Source: Streptomyces canus | GTDB taxonomy: Bacteria > Actinomycetota > Actinomycetes > Streptomycetales > Streptomycetaceae | Assembly (NCBI RefSeq): GCF_041435015.1 | Contig: NZ_CP107989.1 | Span: 5,208,001 to 5,272,000 of the forward strand | Reading direction: 5' to 3' | DNA: 64,000 bases | Shown: piece after piece, positions 54,436-62,747 of the stretch | Position numbering within the stretch: the first letter of the stretch is position 1 | Layout: each line of letters opens with the position of its first letter | The notes under the pieces: model-generated | Databases searched by the model: none | The model's input: the letters and a program-made list of their open reading frames with translations, nothing else | What the model was told of the DNA's origin: nothing | Translations under genes and position numbers: made by a program

Positions 54436-55785
54436 TCAGTGCCCTTGGGAGTGGCCCAATTCCAGAACCCGGACGAGTGTCTCCAACGCCTGCGGATAGG
54501 CGCGTTCCCGAGGCGTCCCGTACCCCACGACGAGCCCCGCGCGCGATCCCGCCGCGTGCCAGTGCTCCCGCAGAGACCCCACCGCGAGCCCCTCGGCCGC
54601 GGCCCGCGCCAGCACCGCCGCCTCGTCCCCGACCTCGACCAGCGCGTGCAGCCCGGCAGCGATCCCCTGTACCGGCCACCGCGGCCCCAGCCGCTCCACC
54701 AGCCGGTCCCTGCGCCGCCGGTATCCGAGCCGGCACGCGCGCACGTGACGGTCGTAGGCATGGCTCCCGATGAGCTCGGCGAGCGCCAGCTGCCCGATGG
54801 TCTCGGTGCTGTGGTCGCTGTGCAGCTTGGCGTCGGCCACGGGCCCGACGAGGTGTGGCGGCAGCACCATCCACCCGAGCCTGAGCGCGGGCCCGAGCGT
54901 CTTGGACGCCGTCCCCAGGTAGACGACCTGCCCGGGTGCCATCCCCTGCAGAGCCCCGACGGGCTGCCGGTCGTACCGGAACTCCCCGTCGTAGTCGTCC
55001 TCGACGATCAACGCCCCACGCGCGCGTGCCCAGTCGGTGAGCGCCCGTCGCCGTGAGGGGTGCAGCGTCACGCCGGTCGGGTACTGATGGGCGGGAGTGA
55101 CGACGACGGCGTCGGCGGCCCCCAAGTCCTCCGGGCAGGCCCCCAGTTCATCGACCCGCACCGGCACCACCCGTCCCCCACCACGCCGTACGACATCCCG
55201 GTGGAAGGGCAGCCCGGGGTCCTCCATGGCGATGACCCCGCCCTCCAGAACCCGGGTGAGCAGCGCGAGCCCCTGCACGGCCCCGGAGGTGACGACGATC
55301 CGCTCGGGAGAGGCGACGACCCCGCGGGCCCGCCCGAGATACTCCGCCAGGGCGGTCCGCAGTTCGACGCGCCCCAGGGGATCGCCGTAGTCGTACGCGG
55401 AGACGGGCGCGGTGGCGACGGCCCGCCGTAGGGCCCTGAGCCAGGCGGCGGCGGGAAAGGCGCCGACGTCCGGACTCCCGGGCCGCAGATCGAACAGCGG
55501 CGCACGCGCGCGTGGACCGCTTTCCGGCGGTTCGGCTTCAGCGGCGGGCAGGGGAGCGACGACCGTCCCCGATCCCTGCCGAGCGGTCAGATAACCCTCG
55601 GCGATCAACTGGTCGTAGGCCGCCTTCACGGTCCCCCGGGAAACCCCCAGCTCCTCGGCGAGCCGCCGAGTGGCGGGCAACCGGGCCCCAGGAGCGAGCC
55701 TCCCGTCCCGAACGGCGTCGCGCAGGGCCCGTTCGAGCCCGACGCGACGCCCTTCGACAGAGCCGGCTTCTAGATGGAGGTCCAC
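54436..55785 (-). CDS. MocR-type regulator (GntR helix-turn-helix plus aminotransferase domain)
   Basis: A 449-residue PLP-dependent regulator. GntR winged helix at about 15-75 (LERALRDAVRDGRLAPGARLPATRRLAEELGVSRGTVKAAYDQLIAEGYLTARQGSGT), then an aspartate-aminotransferase-fold domain with TSGAVQGLALLTRV, PAHQYPTGVTL, EDDYDGEFRYD and the Schiff-base Lys in GTASKTLGPALRLGW. This layout is PdxR-like, so vitamin B6 or an amino acid may be the ligand. GTG at 55785 (VDLHLEAG) preferred; GTG at 55821 adds 12 residues. Confidence 0.89.
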   Translation of the reverse strand: MDLHLEAGSVEGRRVGLERALRDAVRDGRLAPGARLPATRRLAEELGVSRGTVKAAYDQLIAEGYLTARQGSGTVVAPLPAAEAEPPESGPRARAPLFDLRPGSPDVGAFPAAAWLRALRRAVATAPVSAYDYGDPLGRVELRTALAEYLGRARGVVASPERIVVTSGAVQGLALLTRVLEGGVIAMEDPGLPFHRDVVRRGGGRVVPVRVDELGACPEDLGAADAVVVTPAHQYPTGVTLHPSRRRALTDWARARGALIVEDDYDGEFRYDRQPVGALQGMAPGQVVYLGTASKTLGPALRLGWMVLPPHLVGPVADAKLHSDHSTETIGQLALAELIGSHAYDRHVRACRLGYRRRRDRLVERLGPRWPVQGIAAGLHALVEVGDEAAVLARAAAEGLAVGSLREHWHAAGSRAGLVVGYGTPRERAYPQALETLVRVLELGHSQGH

Positions 55786-55834
55786 AGAACCCACCCGGGA
55801 TCGTGACCGGCCACGATCCACGCGCAGCCGAGAC

Positions 55835-57301
55835 TCAACCCTTGAGCCGGGCCATCCACGCCTCGACCTCGTCGGACTGCCGAGGCAGCCCCGACGACAG
55901 ATTCCGGTTCCCCTCCTCGGTCACCAGGATGTCGTCCTCGATCCGCACCCCGATACCCCGGTACTCCTCGGGCACGGTCAGATCATCGGCCTGGAAGTAC
56001 AGGCCGGGCTCGACGGTCAGCACCATGCCGGCCTCGAGAACCCCGTCGACATACGACTCCACCCGCGCGGCGGCGCAGTCGTGGACGTCCATGCCCAGCA
56101 TGTGCCCGGTCCCGTGCAGCGTCCACCGCCGCTGGAGCCCCAGCTCCAGCACCCGCTCCACAGGCCCCTCGACCAGCCCCCACTCCACGAGCCGCGCGGC
56201 CAGCACCCGCTGGGACGCGTCATGGAAGTCCCGGTACTTGGAGCCCGGCTGCACGGCCGCGATCCCGGCCTCCTGGGCGTCGTACACGGCGTCGTAGATC
56301 TTCTTCTGGATCTCGCTGAAGCGGCCGTTGATCGGCAGGGTCCGCGTCACGTCGGCGGTGTAGTACGTGTGCGTCTCGACACCGGCGTCGAGCAGCAGCA
56401 GCTCACCCGACCGCACGGCCCCGTCGTTGCGCACCCAGTGCAGCGTGCACGCGTGCGGCCCGGCCGCGGCGATCGTGCCGTAGCCGACGTCGTTGCCCTC
56501 GACACGTGCGCGGAGGAAGAACGTGCCCTCGATGTACCGCTCGGAGGTGGCCTCGGCCTTGTCGAGCACCTTCACCACGTCCTCGAAGCCGCGGACCGTC
56601 GAGTCGACCGCCTTCTGCAGCTCGCCGATCTCGAACGCGTCCTTGACGAGCCGCGCCTCGGACAGGAAGACCCGCAACTCCTCGTCCCGCTCCGCGGTGA
56701 CCTTGTCGGTCAGCGCGGCCTCGATGCCGGCGTCGTACCCGCGGACGACCCGCACCGGGCCGGTCGCCTCGCGCAGCGCGTCCACCAGCTCGCGGACGTC
56801 GGAGACGGGGATGCCGTACAGCTTCTCGGACTCGGTGAGCGAGTGCCGCCGCCCGACCCACAGCTCGCCCTGGCCGGAGAGCCAGAACTCACCGTTCTCG
56901 CGGTCGGAGCGCGGCAGGAGGTAGAGCGTGGCGGTGTGACCGCCGGACGCGGCCGGCTCCAGGACGAGCACGCCGTCCTCGGTCTGGTTGCCGGTGAGGT
57001 AGGCGTACTCGACGGAGGCCCGGAACGGATACTCCGTGTCGTTCGAGCGCGTCTTCAGGTTGCCGGACGGAATCACCAGCCGCTCGCCAGGGAACCGCGC
57101 GGAGAGCGCCGCACGGCGGGCCGCCGTCTCGGCGGCCTGCGCGATCGGCTCCAGGTCGTGCAGCTCCGTGTCGGCCCAGCCGGACTTCATGCTCTCGGCC
57201 AGCTCGTCGGAGACGCCCGGGTACAGGCCGTTCTTCCGCTTCTTGATCGGCTCTTCCGACTCTTCCGGGGTCTCCGGGGTGAGTTCGTCGGCCACGGTCA
57301 T
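55835..57301 (-). CDS. pepP: Aminopeptidase P (Xaa-Pro aminopeptidase, M24B)
   Basis: A 488-residue protease that removes an N-terminal residue before proline. N-terminal creatinase domain about 55-200; catalytic pita-bread domain with metal ligands in LLLLDAGVETHTYYTADVTRT (two Asp), HGTGHMLGMDVHD (His), TVEPGLYFQ (Glu) and RIEDDILV (Glu). Full family length. ATG start at 57301, after AGGAGG. Streptomyces have two PepP enzymes. Independent of the small M24 protein at 35343. Confidence 0.93.
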   Translation of the reverse strand: MTVADELTPETPEESEEPIKKRKNGLYPGVSDELAESMKSGWADTELHDLEPIAQAAETAARRAALSARFPGERLVIPSGNLKTRSNDTEYPFRASVEYAYLTGNQTEDGVLVLEPAASGGHTATLYLLPRSDRENGEFWLSGQGELWVGRRHSLTESEKLYGIPVSDVRELVDALREATGPVRVVRGYDAGIEAALTDKVTAERDEELRVFLSEARLVKDAFEIGELQKAVDSTVRGFEDVVKVLDKAEATSERYIEGTFFLRARVEGNDVGYGTIAAAGPHACTLHWVRNDGAVRSGELLLLDAGVETHTYYTADVTRTLPINGRFSEIQKKIYDAVYDAQEAGIAAVQPGSKYRDFHDASQRVLAARLVEWGLVEGPVERVLELGLQRRWTLHGTGHMLGMDVHDCAAARVESYVDGVLEAGMVLTVEPGLYFQADDLTVPEEYRGIGVRIEDDILVTEEGNRNLSSGLPRQSDEVEAWMARLKG

Positions 57302-57322
57302 CCTCCTAGATACGGCACTGGA

Positions 57323-57354
57323 CCCCCTCCATCGTACGGTCGTACGGAAGGGGG
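57323..57354 (-). terminator. Imperfect hairpin after the PP2C phosphatase gene
   Basis: CCCCCT and AGGGGG close a stem that also pairs inner CGTAC units; it lies about 30 bases past the phosphatase stop. Confidence 0.5.
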
Positions 57355-57383
57355 CCCAGGGCCGAAAGACCCGTTACCACCTG

Positions 57384-58895
57384 CTACTCGAAGTGAGCCG
57401 CGAGTAGGACGACGTCCTCCTCGGAGTCCGCCTCGTCCTGTCCGTCCGGCAGCACGGTCCGCAGCACGTGGTCGGCGACGGCACCGGGGTCGCCGCGCAA
57501 CGCCCTCGGCACCCCGGCCGCCGCCGCGTGCAGACGCGCGAAGGCCCGGTCGGTGGCGTCGCCGGTGCGGTGCAGCAGCCCGTCGGTGTACAGCAGAACC
57601 GTCTCTCCCGGCTCGGCGAACAGCTCCACGCTCGGCGCCTCCCAGCAGGCGAGCATGCCGAGCGGCGCGGAGACGGTGGTCTCCACGAAGTCGGTGCGCC
57701 GCTCGCCGATCAGCAGCGGCGGGCAGTGCCCGGCACCGGCCAGCGTGATCTTGCGCAGCGCGGGCTCGCAGTAGGCGAACAGGGCGGTGGCGGAGCGGGC
57801 CGGCTCGGTCAGCCTGAGCAGCAGCTCCAGGTCGGACAGGACCGCGACCGGGTCCTCGCCCTCCATGACGGCGTACGCCCGCAGGGAGGCTCTGAGGCGT
57901 CCCATCGCGGCGATCGCGCTCGCGCCGCTGCCGGTCACCGAACCGACCGCGAGGCCCAGCGCCGCGTCGGGCAGCGGCAGCGCGTCGTACCAGTCGCCGC
58001 CGCCGCGCGGACCGGTGCGGTGCCGGGCGGCGAGCCGCACACCGGCGACGCGGGGGAGCCGGGACGGCAGCAGCTCCTCCGCCAGCGTCGCCATGCACGC
58101 GCGCGTGCGCTCGACTTCGAGGAGCCGGGCCAGGTGCTCGGTGGCATGGCGGGTGTACAGACCGACGAGGTGGCGCCGGCGCTCGGACGGTTCGGCGGGC
58201 TCGTCGTAGAGCCACACGGCGGCACCGAGGCGGCCGGCGCCTGCGGTGGACAGGGGAAGCGCGTAGCTGGCGGCGTAACCGAGGCGGGCGGCCACCTCGC
58301 GGTGGCGCGGGTCGAGGCCGTCCTCGGCGAGCAGGTCGGGCTGGGCGATCTCGCCGTCGCCGCCCGGCAGTCCGTCGAGGATCTTTCCGTACGACATGGA
58401 GCTGCGCGGGACGGTCTCGATGTGCCCGAGGTCGGCGCGGGCGAGTCCGAGGCCGATGGTGGTGTCGGGGCCGAGGCCGTCGTCCGGTTCGAGGACGACC
58501 AGACCGCGCCGGGCTCCCACGAGGGCGGCGCCGGCGCGCAGGAGTTCCTGGAGAGCGTCGGACAGGGCATCCGTGCGGACGAGGCGTTCGGTGAGTTCGT
58601 GGAGGGTCGTGAGGTCGGAGACCCAGCCGGCGAGCCGGTCCTGGAGCAGGGCGCCGGGTGCGTTCGGCGGGGAGACCGAAGGGGTGGCCGGGGCGGCTGG
58701 CGCGGGCGCGACAGTGTGTGCGGGTGCGGGAACCGTTGAATCGATTCCAGCCACTTTCGGAGGGTGAGGGGCGTTCATGGCGTCCGGCTTTCCGACCGGT
58801 GCGTATTGCTCAAAAGCATCGCAAACCCCCATGTCATTCTGCGCCGCTAGCAGTGTCTCCACATCTACACGCACTCGTAAGGGGATGTCCAGCAT
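57384..58895 (-). CDS. PP2C/SpoIIE-family phosphatase with GAF domain (TTA codon at position 6)
   Basis: A 503-residue protein: residues about 30-90 Pro/Ala-rich, 95-260 a GAF sensor domain (LHELTERLVRTDALSDALQELLRAGAALVGARRGLVVLEPD), 275-500 the SpoIIE phosphatase domain with GGDWYDALPLPDAALGLAVGSVTGSG and LYTDGLLHRTGD. Such proteins dephosphorylate anti-anti-sigma factors. It starts at ATG 58895 (MLDIPLRVRVDVE), and codon 6 is TTA (58880-58878), so translation should require bldA tRNA, tying it to development. GAF ligand unknown. Confidence 0.88.
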   Translation of the reverse strand: MLDIPLRVRVDVETLLAAQNDMGVCDAFEQYAPVGKPDAMNAPHPPKVAGIDSTVPAPAHTVAPAPAAPATPSVSPPNAPGALLQDRLAGWVSDLTTLHELTERLVRTDALSDALQELLRAGAALVGARRGLVVLEPDDGLGPDTTIGLGLARADLGHIETVPRSSMSYGKILDGLPGGDGEIAQPDLLAEDGLDPRHREVAARLGYAASYALPLSTAGAGRLGAAVWLYDEPAEPSERRRHLVGLYTRHATEHLARLLEVERTRACMATLAEELLPSRLPRVAGVRLAARHRTGPRGGGDWYDALPLPDAALGLAVGSVTGSGASAIAAMGRLRASLRAYAVMEGEDPVAVLSDLELLLRLTEPARSATALFAYCEPALRKITLAGAGHCPPLLIGERRTDFVETTVSAPLGMLACWEAPSVELFAEPGETVLLYTDGLLHRTGDATDRAFARLHAAAAGVPRALRGDPGAVADHVLRTVLPDGQDEADSEEDVVLLAAHFE

Positions 58896-59347
58896 TGTCC
58901 TGCCGGGATTCCTGGTGTCCGTGGGTAACTGGTGGAGAGTGGGTCGGAGGGCAAAGTTGGCTAAAAACTGCCTCGGGTTACGGTGTATTGAGGTCGACTG
59001 GCCTTGCTCCACAGAGCGTCACAGCGGTCGTGATGGGTACGTACTCGGTAAGGACCAGGGGTGATGGGCAGCCACCCGGAACCTGGTGACCGACCCGGGC
59101 GTCTTAGCCACCGACGACCGAGCCCCATCCTCCCGTGGCGGAGGCGGAGAGAAATACGCGGGACGGCAAAACGCCAGACTTCGCCACCCCCCGCCACGCC
59201 CAGGCTTTTGATAGACGCAGTATGGGGTTCCCCTTGTCTCGGACAAGGGTGTGATGCGCCAACAGGTACGCACAGTGAAGTGATCGACACATGGTGTGAT
59301 GTGGTCCTCGGTGTTGCCAGCGGTGCAACGGAAAGGAACGAGCGCTC
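58896..59347. promoter_or_regulatory. Divergent gap between the phosphatase and prim-pol-like genes
   Basis: No gene is supported in 452 bases. GTTGC (59313-59317) and GCAAC (59325-59329) form a dyad about 20 bases before the + strand start, overlapping the likely promoter or leader. GGAAAGGAACGAG precedes the ATG. Confidence 0.45.
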
Positions 59348-60013
59348 ATGCGCGAGATCCTCGGAAGGCGACGCAGGCTCCTGTCCCAGCGCAGCGACGG
59401 AAGGCCTGAATTGCTCGGCGCGGCCCTGACCTTCGCGAAGGAATGGCAGTGGCCCGTACTCCCGGGCGTGGCACCGGACCCGGAGGGCCGGGCCCGCTGC
59501 GGATGCCCCGACCCGGAGTGCACGGTCCCCGGCGCCCACCCCTTCGACCCGGGCCTGCTCGCGGCCACCACCGACGACCGTATGGTGCGCTGGTGGTGGA
59601 CCAACCGCCCGGCCGCGCCGATCATCCTGGCCACCGGCGGCAAGGCTCCCTGCGCGGTCAGCCTGCCGGCCCTCCCGGCCGCCCGCGCCCTGGCAGCGCT
59701 CGACGCCCAGGGCATGCGCCTCGGCCCGGTGATCGCCTCGCCGACCCGCTGGGCGATCCTCGTCAAGCCGTACTCCCTGGAGCAGCTGGGCGAACTGCTG
59801 TACGCCCAGGACCATGTCCCCGGCTCCCTCCGCTTCCACGGCGAAGGCGGCTACCTCGCCCTGCCCCCGTCCGAGACCGGTCACGGCGACATCACCTGGG
59901 AGCGGGCTCCGCTCCCCGGCTCGGCCTCTCCGTGGGTCCCCGACGTCGAGGCCGTGGTGGACGCCGTGGTCGAGGCCCTCACCCGTACGGGTGTGAGCGC
60001 ACCCGAGTTGTAG
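59348..60013 (+). CDS. Prim-pol-like domain protein lacking the catalytic acidic pair
   Basis: A 221-residue single-domain protein like the N-terminal bifunctional primase/polymerase fold. Seen: LTFAKEWQWPVLPG, the Cys/His knuckle CGCPDPECTVPGAHPFD (about 50-66), TTDDRMVRWWWTNRPAAPIILATGG, and FHGEGGYLALPPSE. At the place where active prim-pols have DxD (usually VVDLD), this protein reads CAVSLPALP, so metal-dependent synthesis is unlikely. No helicase domain follows. A non-catalytic nucleic-acid or nucleotide-binding role is possible. Divergent from the phosphatase. Confidence 0.8.
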   Translation: MREILGRRRRLLSQRSDGRPELLGAALTFAKEWQWPVLPGVAPDPEGRARCGCPDPECTVPGAHPFDPGLLAATTDDRMVRWWWTNRPAAPIILATGGKAPCAVSLPALPAARALAALDAQGMRLGPVIASPTRWAILVKPYSLEQLGELLYAQDHVPGSLRFHGEGGYLALPPSETGHGDITWERAPLPGSASPWVPDVEAVVDAVVEALTRTGVSAPEL

Positions 60014-60069
60014 GGGTGTCGGGCGCGGGCGGGGCCGGGCGCCCGCGCCAGGTCGTTATCGTCCGCTTC

Positions 60070-60720
60070 ATGCTGCGTCATTCCGGGGGACGACCCCCAG
60101 ACCCCCGATGGGTTCGTCTGCTTGCCCTGTCGGGCGTCGTGGCGTGCGCGGTCGCGCTGCCGCTGGCCGTGGCCTCAGCGGGACAGGTGGGCGACGGAGG
60201 CCATAGGGTCGTACGCGATCTCGTGCGTCCTTCCGCGGAGCCTTCCTCTGTACGGCGTTCCGCCGCACGGGCTTCCGCAGAGCCTTCTGCCGTACGGCCT
60301 TCCGCCGCCGATGACCACAAGGCGCCGCTCGCCGACGCCAGCCGCTCCCCGCTGCTGCTCGGCCTGGGTCTGGCCACCGCCGCGCGCTGCGGTCCCGAAC
60401 TGATCTCCCCCGACGGCATCGAGGCGCAGACCTGTGTGCTCACGCAGGGCGAGGAGATCTGGGCGCGCACCTACTACCGCAATGCGACCGGCGCGGTGCT
60501 GGACGCCGTGCTCAGCTTCATGGGACCCGGCGGGCGCACCGTGCAGATGCACTGCCCGGTCGGCGCCGGGGACGAGCCGGACAGCTGTGAGACACCCCGG
60601 GATCGCGTCCAGGGGGCGCCGGCCGACTACACGGCGGTCGCGGAGTTCGCCGCCCGGCGGGGCAGCGGACCACTGCTGCTGCGGGCCGGGAGCAACTCCG
60701 GGGAAACTATGGGCAGTTGA
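60070..60720 (+). CDS. Secreted or membrane-anchored protein of unknown function
   Basis: A 216-residue protein. One N-terminal helix (LLALSGVVACAVALPLAVASA, residues about 15-35) is a signal or anchor; about 40-75 is a disordered repeat of (S/R)SAEPS-VR units; the rest is a small beta domain with two Cys pairs (AARCGPELI, AQTCVLTQG, MHCPVG, DSCETP). Extracellular disulfide-bonded domain is inferred. The start ATG at 60070 is a choice; an upstream GTG near 60016 is possible. Not recognised. Confidence 0.6.
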   Translation: MLRHSGGRPPDPRWVRLLALSGVVACAVALPLAVASAGQVGDGGHRVVRDLVRPSAEPSSVRRSAARASAEPSAVRPSAADDHKAPLADASRSPLLLGLGLATAARCGPELISPDGIEAQTCVLTQGEEIWARTYYRNATGAVLDAVLSFMGPGGRTVQMHCPVGAGDEPDSCETPRDRVQGAPADYTAVAEFAARRGSGPLLLRAGSNSGETMGS

Positions 60721-60761
60721 CGCGCGGCGGCGTTCCGTAAAGCTGCCCGGACACAGAAAGA

Positions 60762-60799
60762 CCCGGTTGCTGGCGACGGGGGATGCACCAGCAACCGGG
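60762..60799 (+). terminator. Terminator after the secreted-protein gene
   Basis: CCCGGTTGCTGG and CCAGCAACCGGG form a 12-bp perfect stem around a 14-base loop, 40 bases after the stop. Confidence 0.75.
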
Positions 60800-60922
60800 C
60801 TATGGGAACCGTAACAAGAGATCGGCCGTTCGCAAATTCGACCGTGACGCTTCGTGGCTAATTCGGACACCGATTCGCCTTCTCCTGGGGGGAGTTGTGA
60901 GCGGATCCGGTGGTTCCGTGAA

Positions 60923-60962
60923 GATGAGGTGCTGCTGACCGGCCGGTCAGCAGCACCTCATC
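60923..60962. terminator. 40-bp perfect palindrome next to the DUF5926 gene stop
   Basis: Bases 60923-60942 are the exact reverse complement of 60943-60962, with centre CCGGCCGG. It ends 2 bases before the minus-strand stop at 60965, the position of a bidirectional terminator for the convergent genes; the first terminator at 60762 makes it a second barrier. Confidence 0.8.
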
Positions 60963-60964
60963 CG

Positions 60965-61930
60965 TCAACTCAGCGTGACCTGGCGGTTGGTGAGGCCGCC
61001 ACGGGCGCGGCGCTCGTCGGCGGTCAGCGGTGCGTCCGTGGCCAGGGCGCCTGCGAGCCGCTCGGCGAACTCGGCGGCCGGCTTCTCGACATCCTCCGCG
61101 GTGACCCCGCTCGGCAGGTCCCAGACCGGCACGGTGAGGCCGTGGGCACGGAAGGAACCGACAAGCCGGGTGCCCTCGCCGAGGCTCGACTTCCCGGCCG
61201 CGTGCAGTCGCGCGAGCGCGTCCAGAAGTTGCTCCTCGGGGTGCGGCATGACCCAGCGCAGGTGGTTCTTGTCCGGCGTCTCGCACCAGTAGGCGGCGTC
61301 GACACCGGTCAGCCGGACGGTCGGGATGGCTGCGGCGTTGGCCCGCTCCAGCGAGGCGGTCACCTCGGGTGTGGCGTTCTCCGCGTCCGGCACCCAGAAC
61401 TCGAAGCCCTCGTGCACAACTGGCTCGAACGCGCCTTCGGGATCGAGCAGATCCTGCAGCCTCGGGCCGTCGGCGGGAGCGCGTCGGCCTTCCACCGGGG
61501 TGCCCGGAGCCGCGGTGAGCGCGCGCTGGAGGGTGTCGGCGAGGTCGCGGCTGATGTCGCCCGACGCGGTGTCGTTCTGCAGGCCCAGCAGCACCGAGCC
61601 GTCGTCGCGGCGCAGGGCGGGCCAGGCCATCGGCAGCACTGTGGCCAGCGTGACCGACGGGACACCTTCGGGGAGGCCGCTCTTGAGGGTCAGCTCGACC
61701 GTGGCGGCGGGGACCAGCTCGCGCAGGGCCACCCAGTCGCCCTCGCCCGCGAGGCCCTCGAACGGGCGGTGCACCAGCTCCGTCGCGGCCTGTGCGGCGG
61801 CCCTGCCGTGGCAGGCCTTGTAGCGGCGGCCGCTTCCGCACGGGCAGGGTTCGCGGGCGCCGACGACCGGGACCTCCCCATCCGTGAGCTGCGGGCTCTT
61901 GGCCTTCGTCTGGGGTCGCTTCTTGGCCAT
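60965..61930 (-). CDS. DUF5926 family protein with SEC-C zinc motif
   Basis: A 321-residue protein. The SEC-C motif PCPCGSGRRYKACHG at about residues 27-41 supplies four zinc ligands, as in the SecA C-terminal tail. The rest is a family-specific region (VELTLKSGLPEGVPSVTLATVLPMAWPALRRDDGSVLLGLQND; GVDAAYWCETPDKNHLRWVMPHPEEQLLDALARLH). Function unknown; SEC-C may contact ribosome or SecB-like partners. ATG at 61930 (MAKKRPQTKAK) fits the conserved basic start. Confidence 0.85.
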   Translation of the reverse strand: MAKKRPQTKAKSPQLTDGEVPVVGAREPCPCGSGRRYKACHGRAAAQAATELVHRPFEGLAGEGDWVALRELVPAATVELTLKSGLPEGVPSVTLATVLPMAWPALRRDDGSVLLGLQNDTASGDISRDLADTLQRALTAAPGTPVEGRRAPADGPRLQDLLDPEGAFEPVVHEGFEFWVPDAENATPEVTASLERANAAAIPTVRLTGVDAAYWCETPDKNHLRWVMPHPEEQLLDALARLHAAGKSSLGEGTRLVGSFRAHGLTVPVWDLPSGVTAEDVEKPAAEFAERLAGALATDAPLTADERRARGGLTNRQVTLS

Positions 61931-62053
61931 CGTGGCTGTCTCCCGGTTACGGCTCGTCTCGTACGGGCGCGAGCCTAGCCGCTTGCGACTTGGCCGACGG
62001 GAGCCTGTGGACAACCGCCGGGTGTCCTTCACGGATGCTCGGTCCGGGTCGCC

Positions 62054-62689
62054 TCAGTCGAGATCGTCGAACGCGTCCGAGAAGTCCAGGTCGGGTATCG
62101 CCACCGATGGGGCCACGACACGCGTGGCGAAGTCGTCCCGGCGGCACCCGGCGTCCGGATCGTGAACGTCCGAATGGACGATCACCCAGACCGTGACCTC
62201 GCCCCGGGCGTCGTCCCTGACGCCCCAGTCGTCGGCCAGCGCGGTGATGATGTTCAGCCCGCGGCCACCGTGCGCGGTGACCGAGGGTGTGGCCGGAGCC
62301 GGGCGGGTGGGCCCGCCGCCGTCCGTCACCTCGACCGTGAGCCTGCCGCCCGTGTCCACCCGCCAGGCGGCGCGGACGTCACCGTCCCCGGCCAGGGCGT
62401 CGCCCAGCGGCCGACCGTGTTTGCACGCGTTGCTCAAGAGCTCGGAAAGAATCAGTACGGCGTCGTCGATGACCGATTCCGTCACGCCACCCCTGCGCAG
62501 CTGCACGCGCATATGGTGTCTCGCTTCCCCCACGCCCGCAGGGCCATGGGGTATGGCCATGCTCGACGACGTGGGCACCTCCTGTGCCACCACCAACGCC
62601 ACCCCCGAGACCTCCTTCGCCCCACGCCACGGTGTGGATGCCCCATTGGCCTGTACCGGAAACCGGCCAATCACGTTCCGCCGACGCAT
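62054..62689 (-). CDS. RsbW-like ATP-binding protein
   Basis: A 211-residue HATPase_c protein: N box LILSELLSNACKHGRPL (residues about 81-97), G1 box VEVTDGGGPTRP, G2 box HGGRGLNIITALADDWG. The ~55-residue N-terminal leader (MRRRNVIGRFPVQANGAS) and acidic C-terminus (DLDFSDAFDDLD) lie outside the fold. Likely an anti-sigma kinase; no partner nearby. A shorter start at an internal ATG near MAIPHG is possible. A single DnaA box, TTGTCCACA on the minus strand, lies at 62006-62014 just beyond the stop. Confidence 0.85.
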   Translation of the reverse strand: MRRRNVIGRFPVQANGASTPWRGAKEVSGVALVVAQEVPTSSSMAIPHGPAGVGEARHHMRVQLRRGGVTESVIDDAVLILSELLSNACKHGRPLGDALAGDGDVRAAWRVDTGGRLTVEVTDGGGPTRPAPATPSVTAHGGRGLNIITALADDWGVRDDARGEVTVWVIVHSDVHDPDAGCRRDDFATRVVAPSVAIPDLDFSDAFDDLD

Positions 62690-62747
62690 TCGTCACGATC
62701 GAACACGCACCGAACGCGCCGGGGCACACCCTGTGACGGAGGGGACG

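Noticed and set aside
55670-57748. 692-codon plus-strand frame over pepP and the phosphatase gene
   Set aside because: It spans two real genes in antisense and has no domain.
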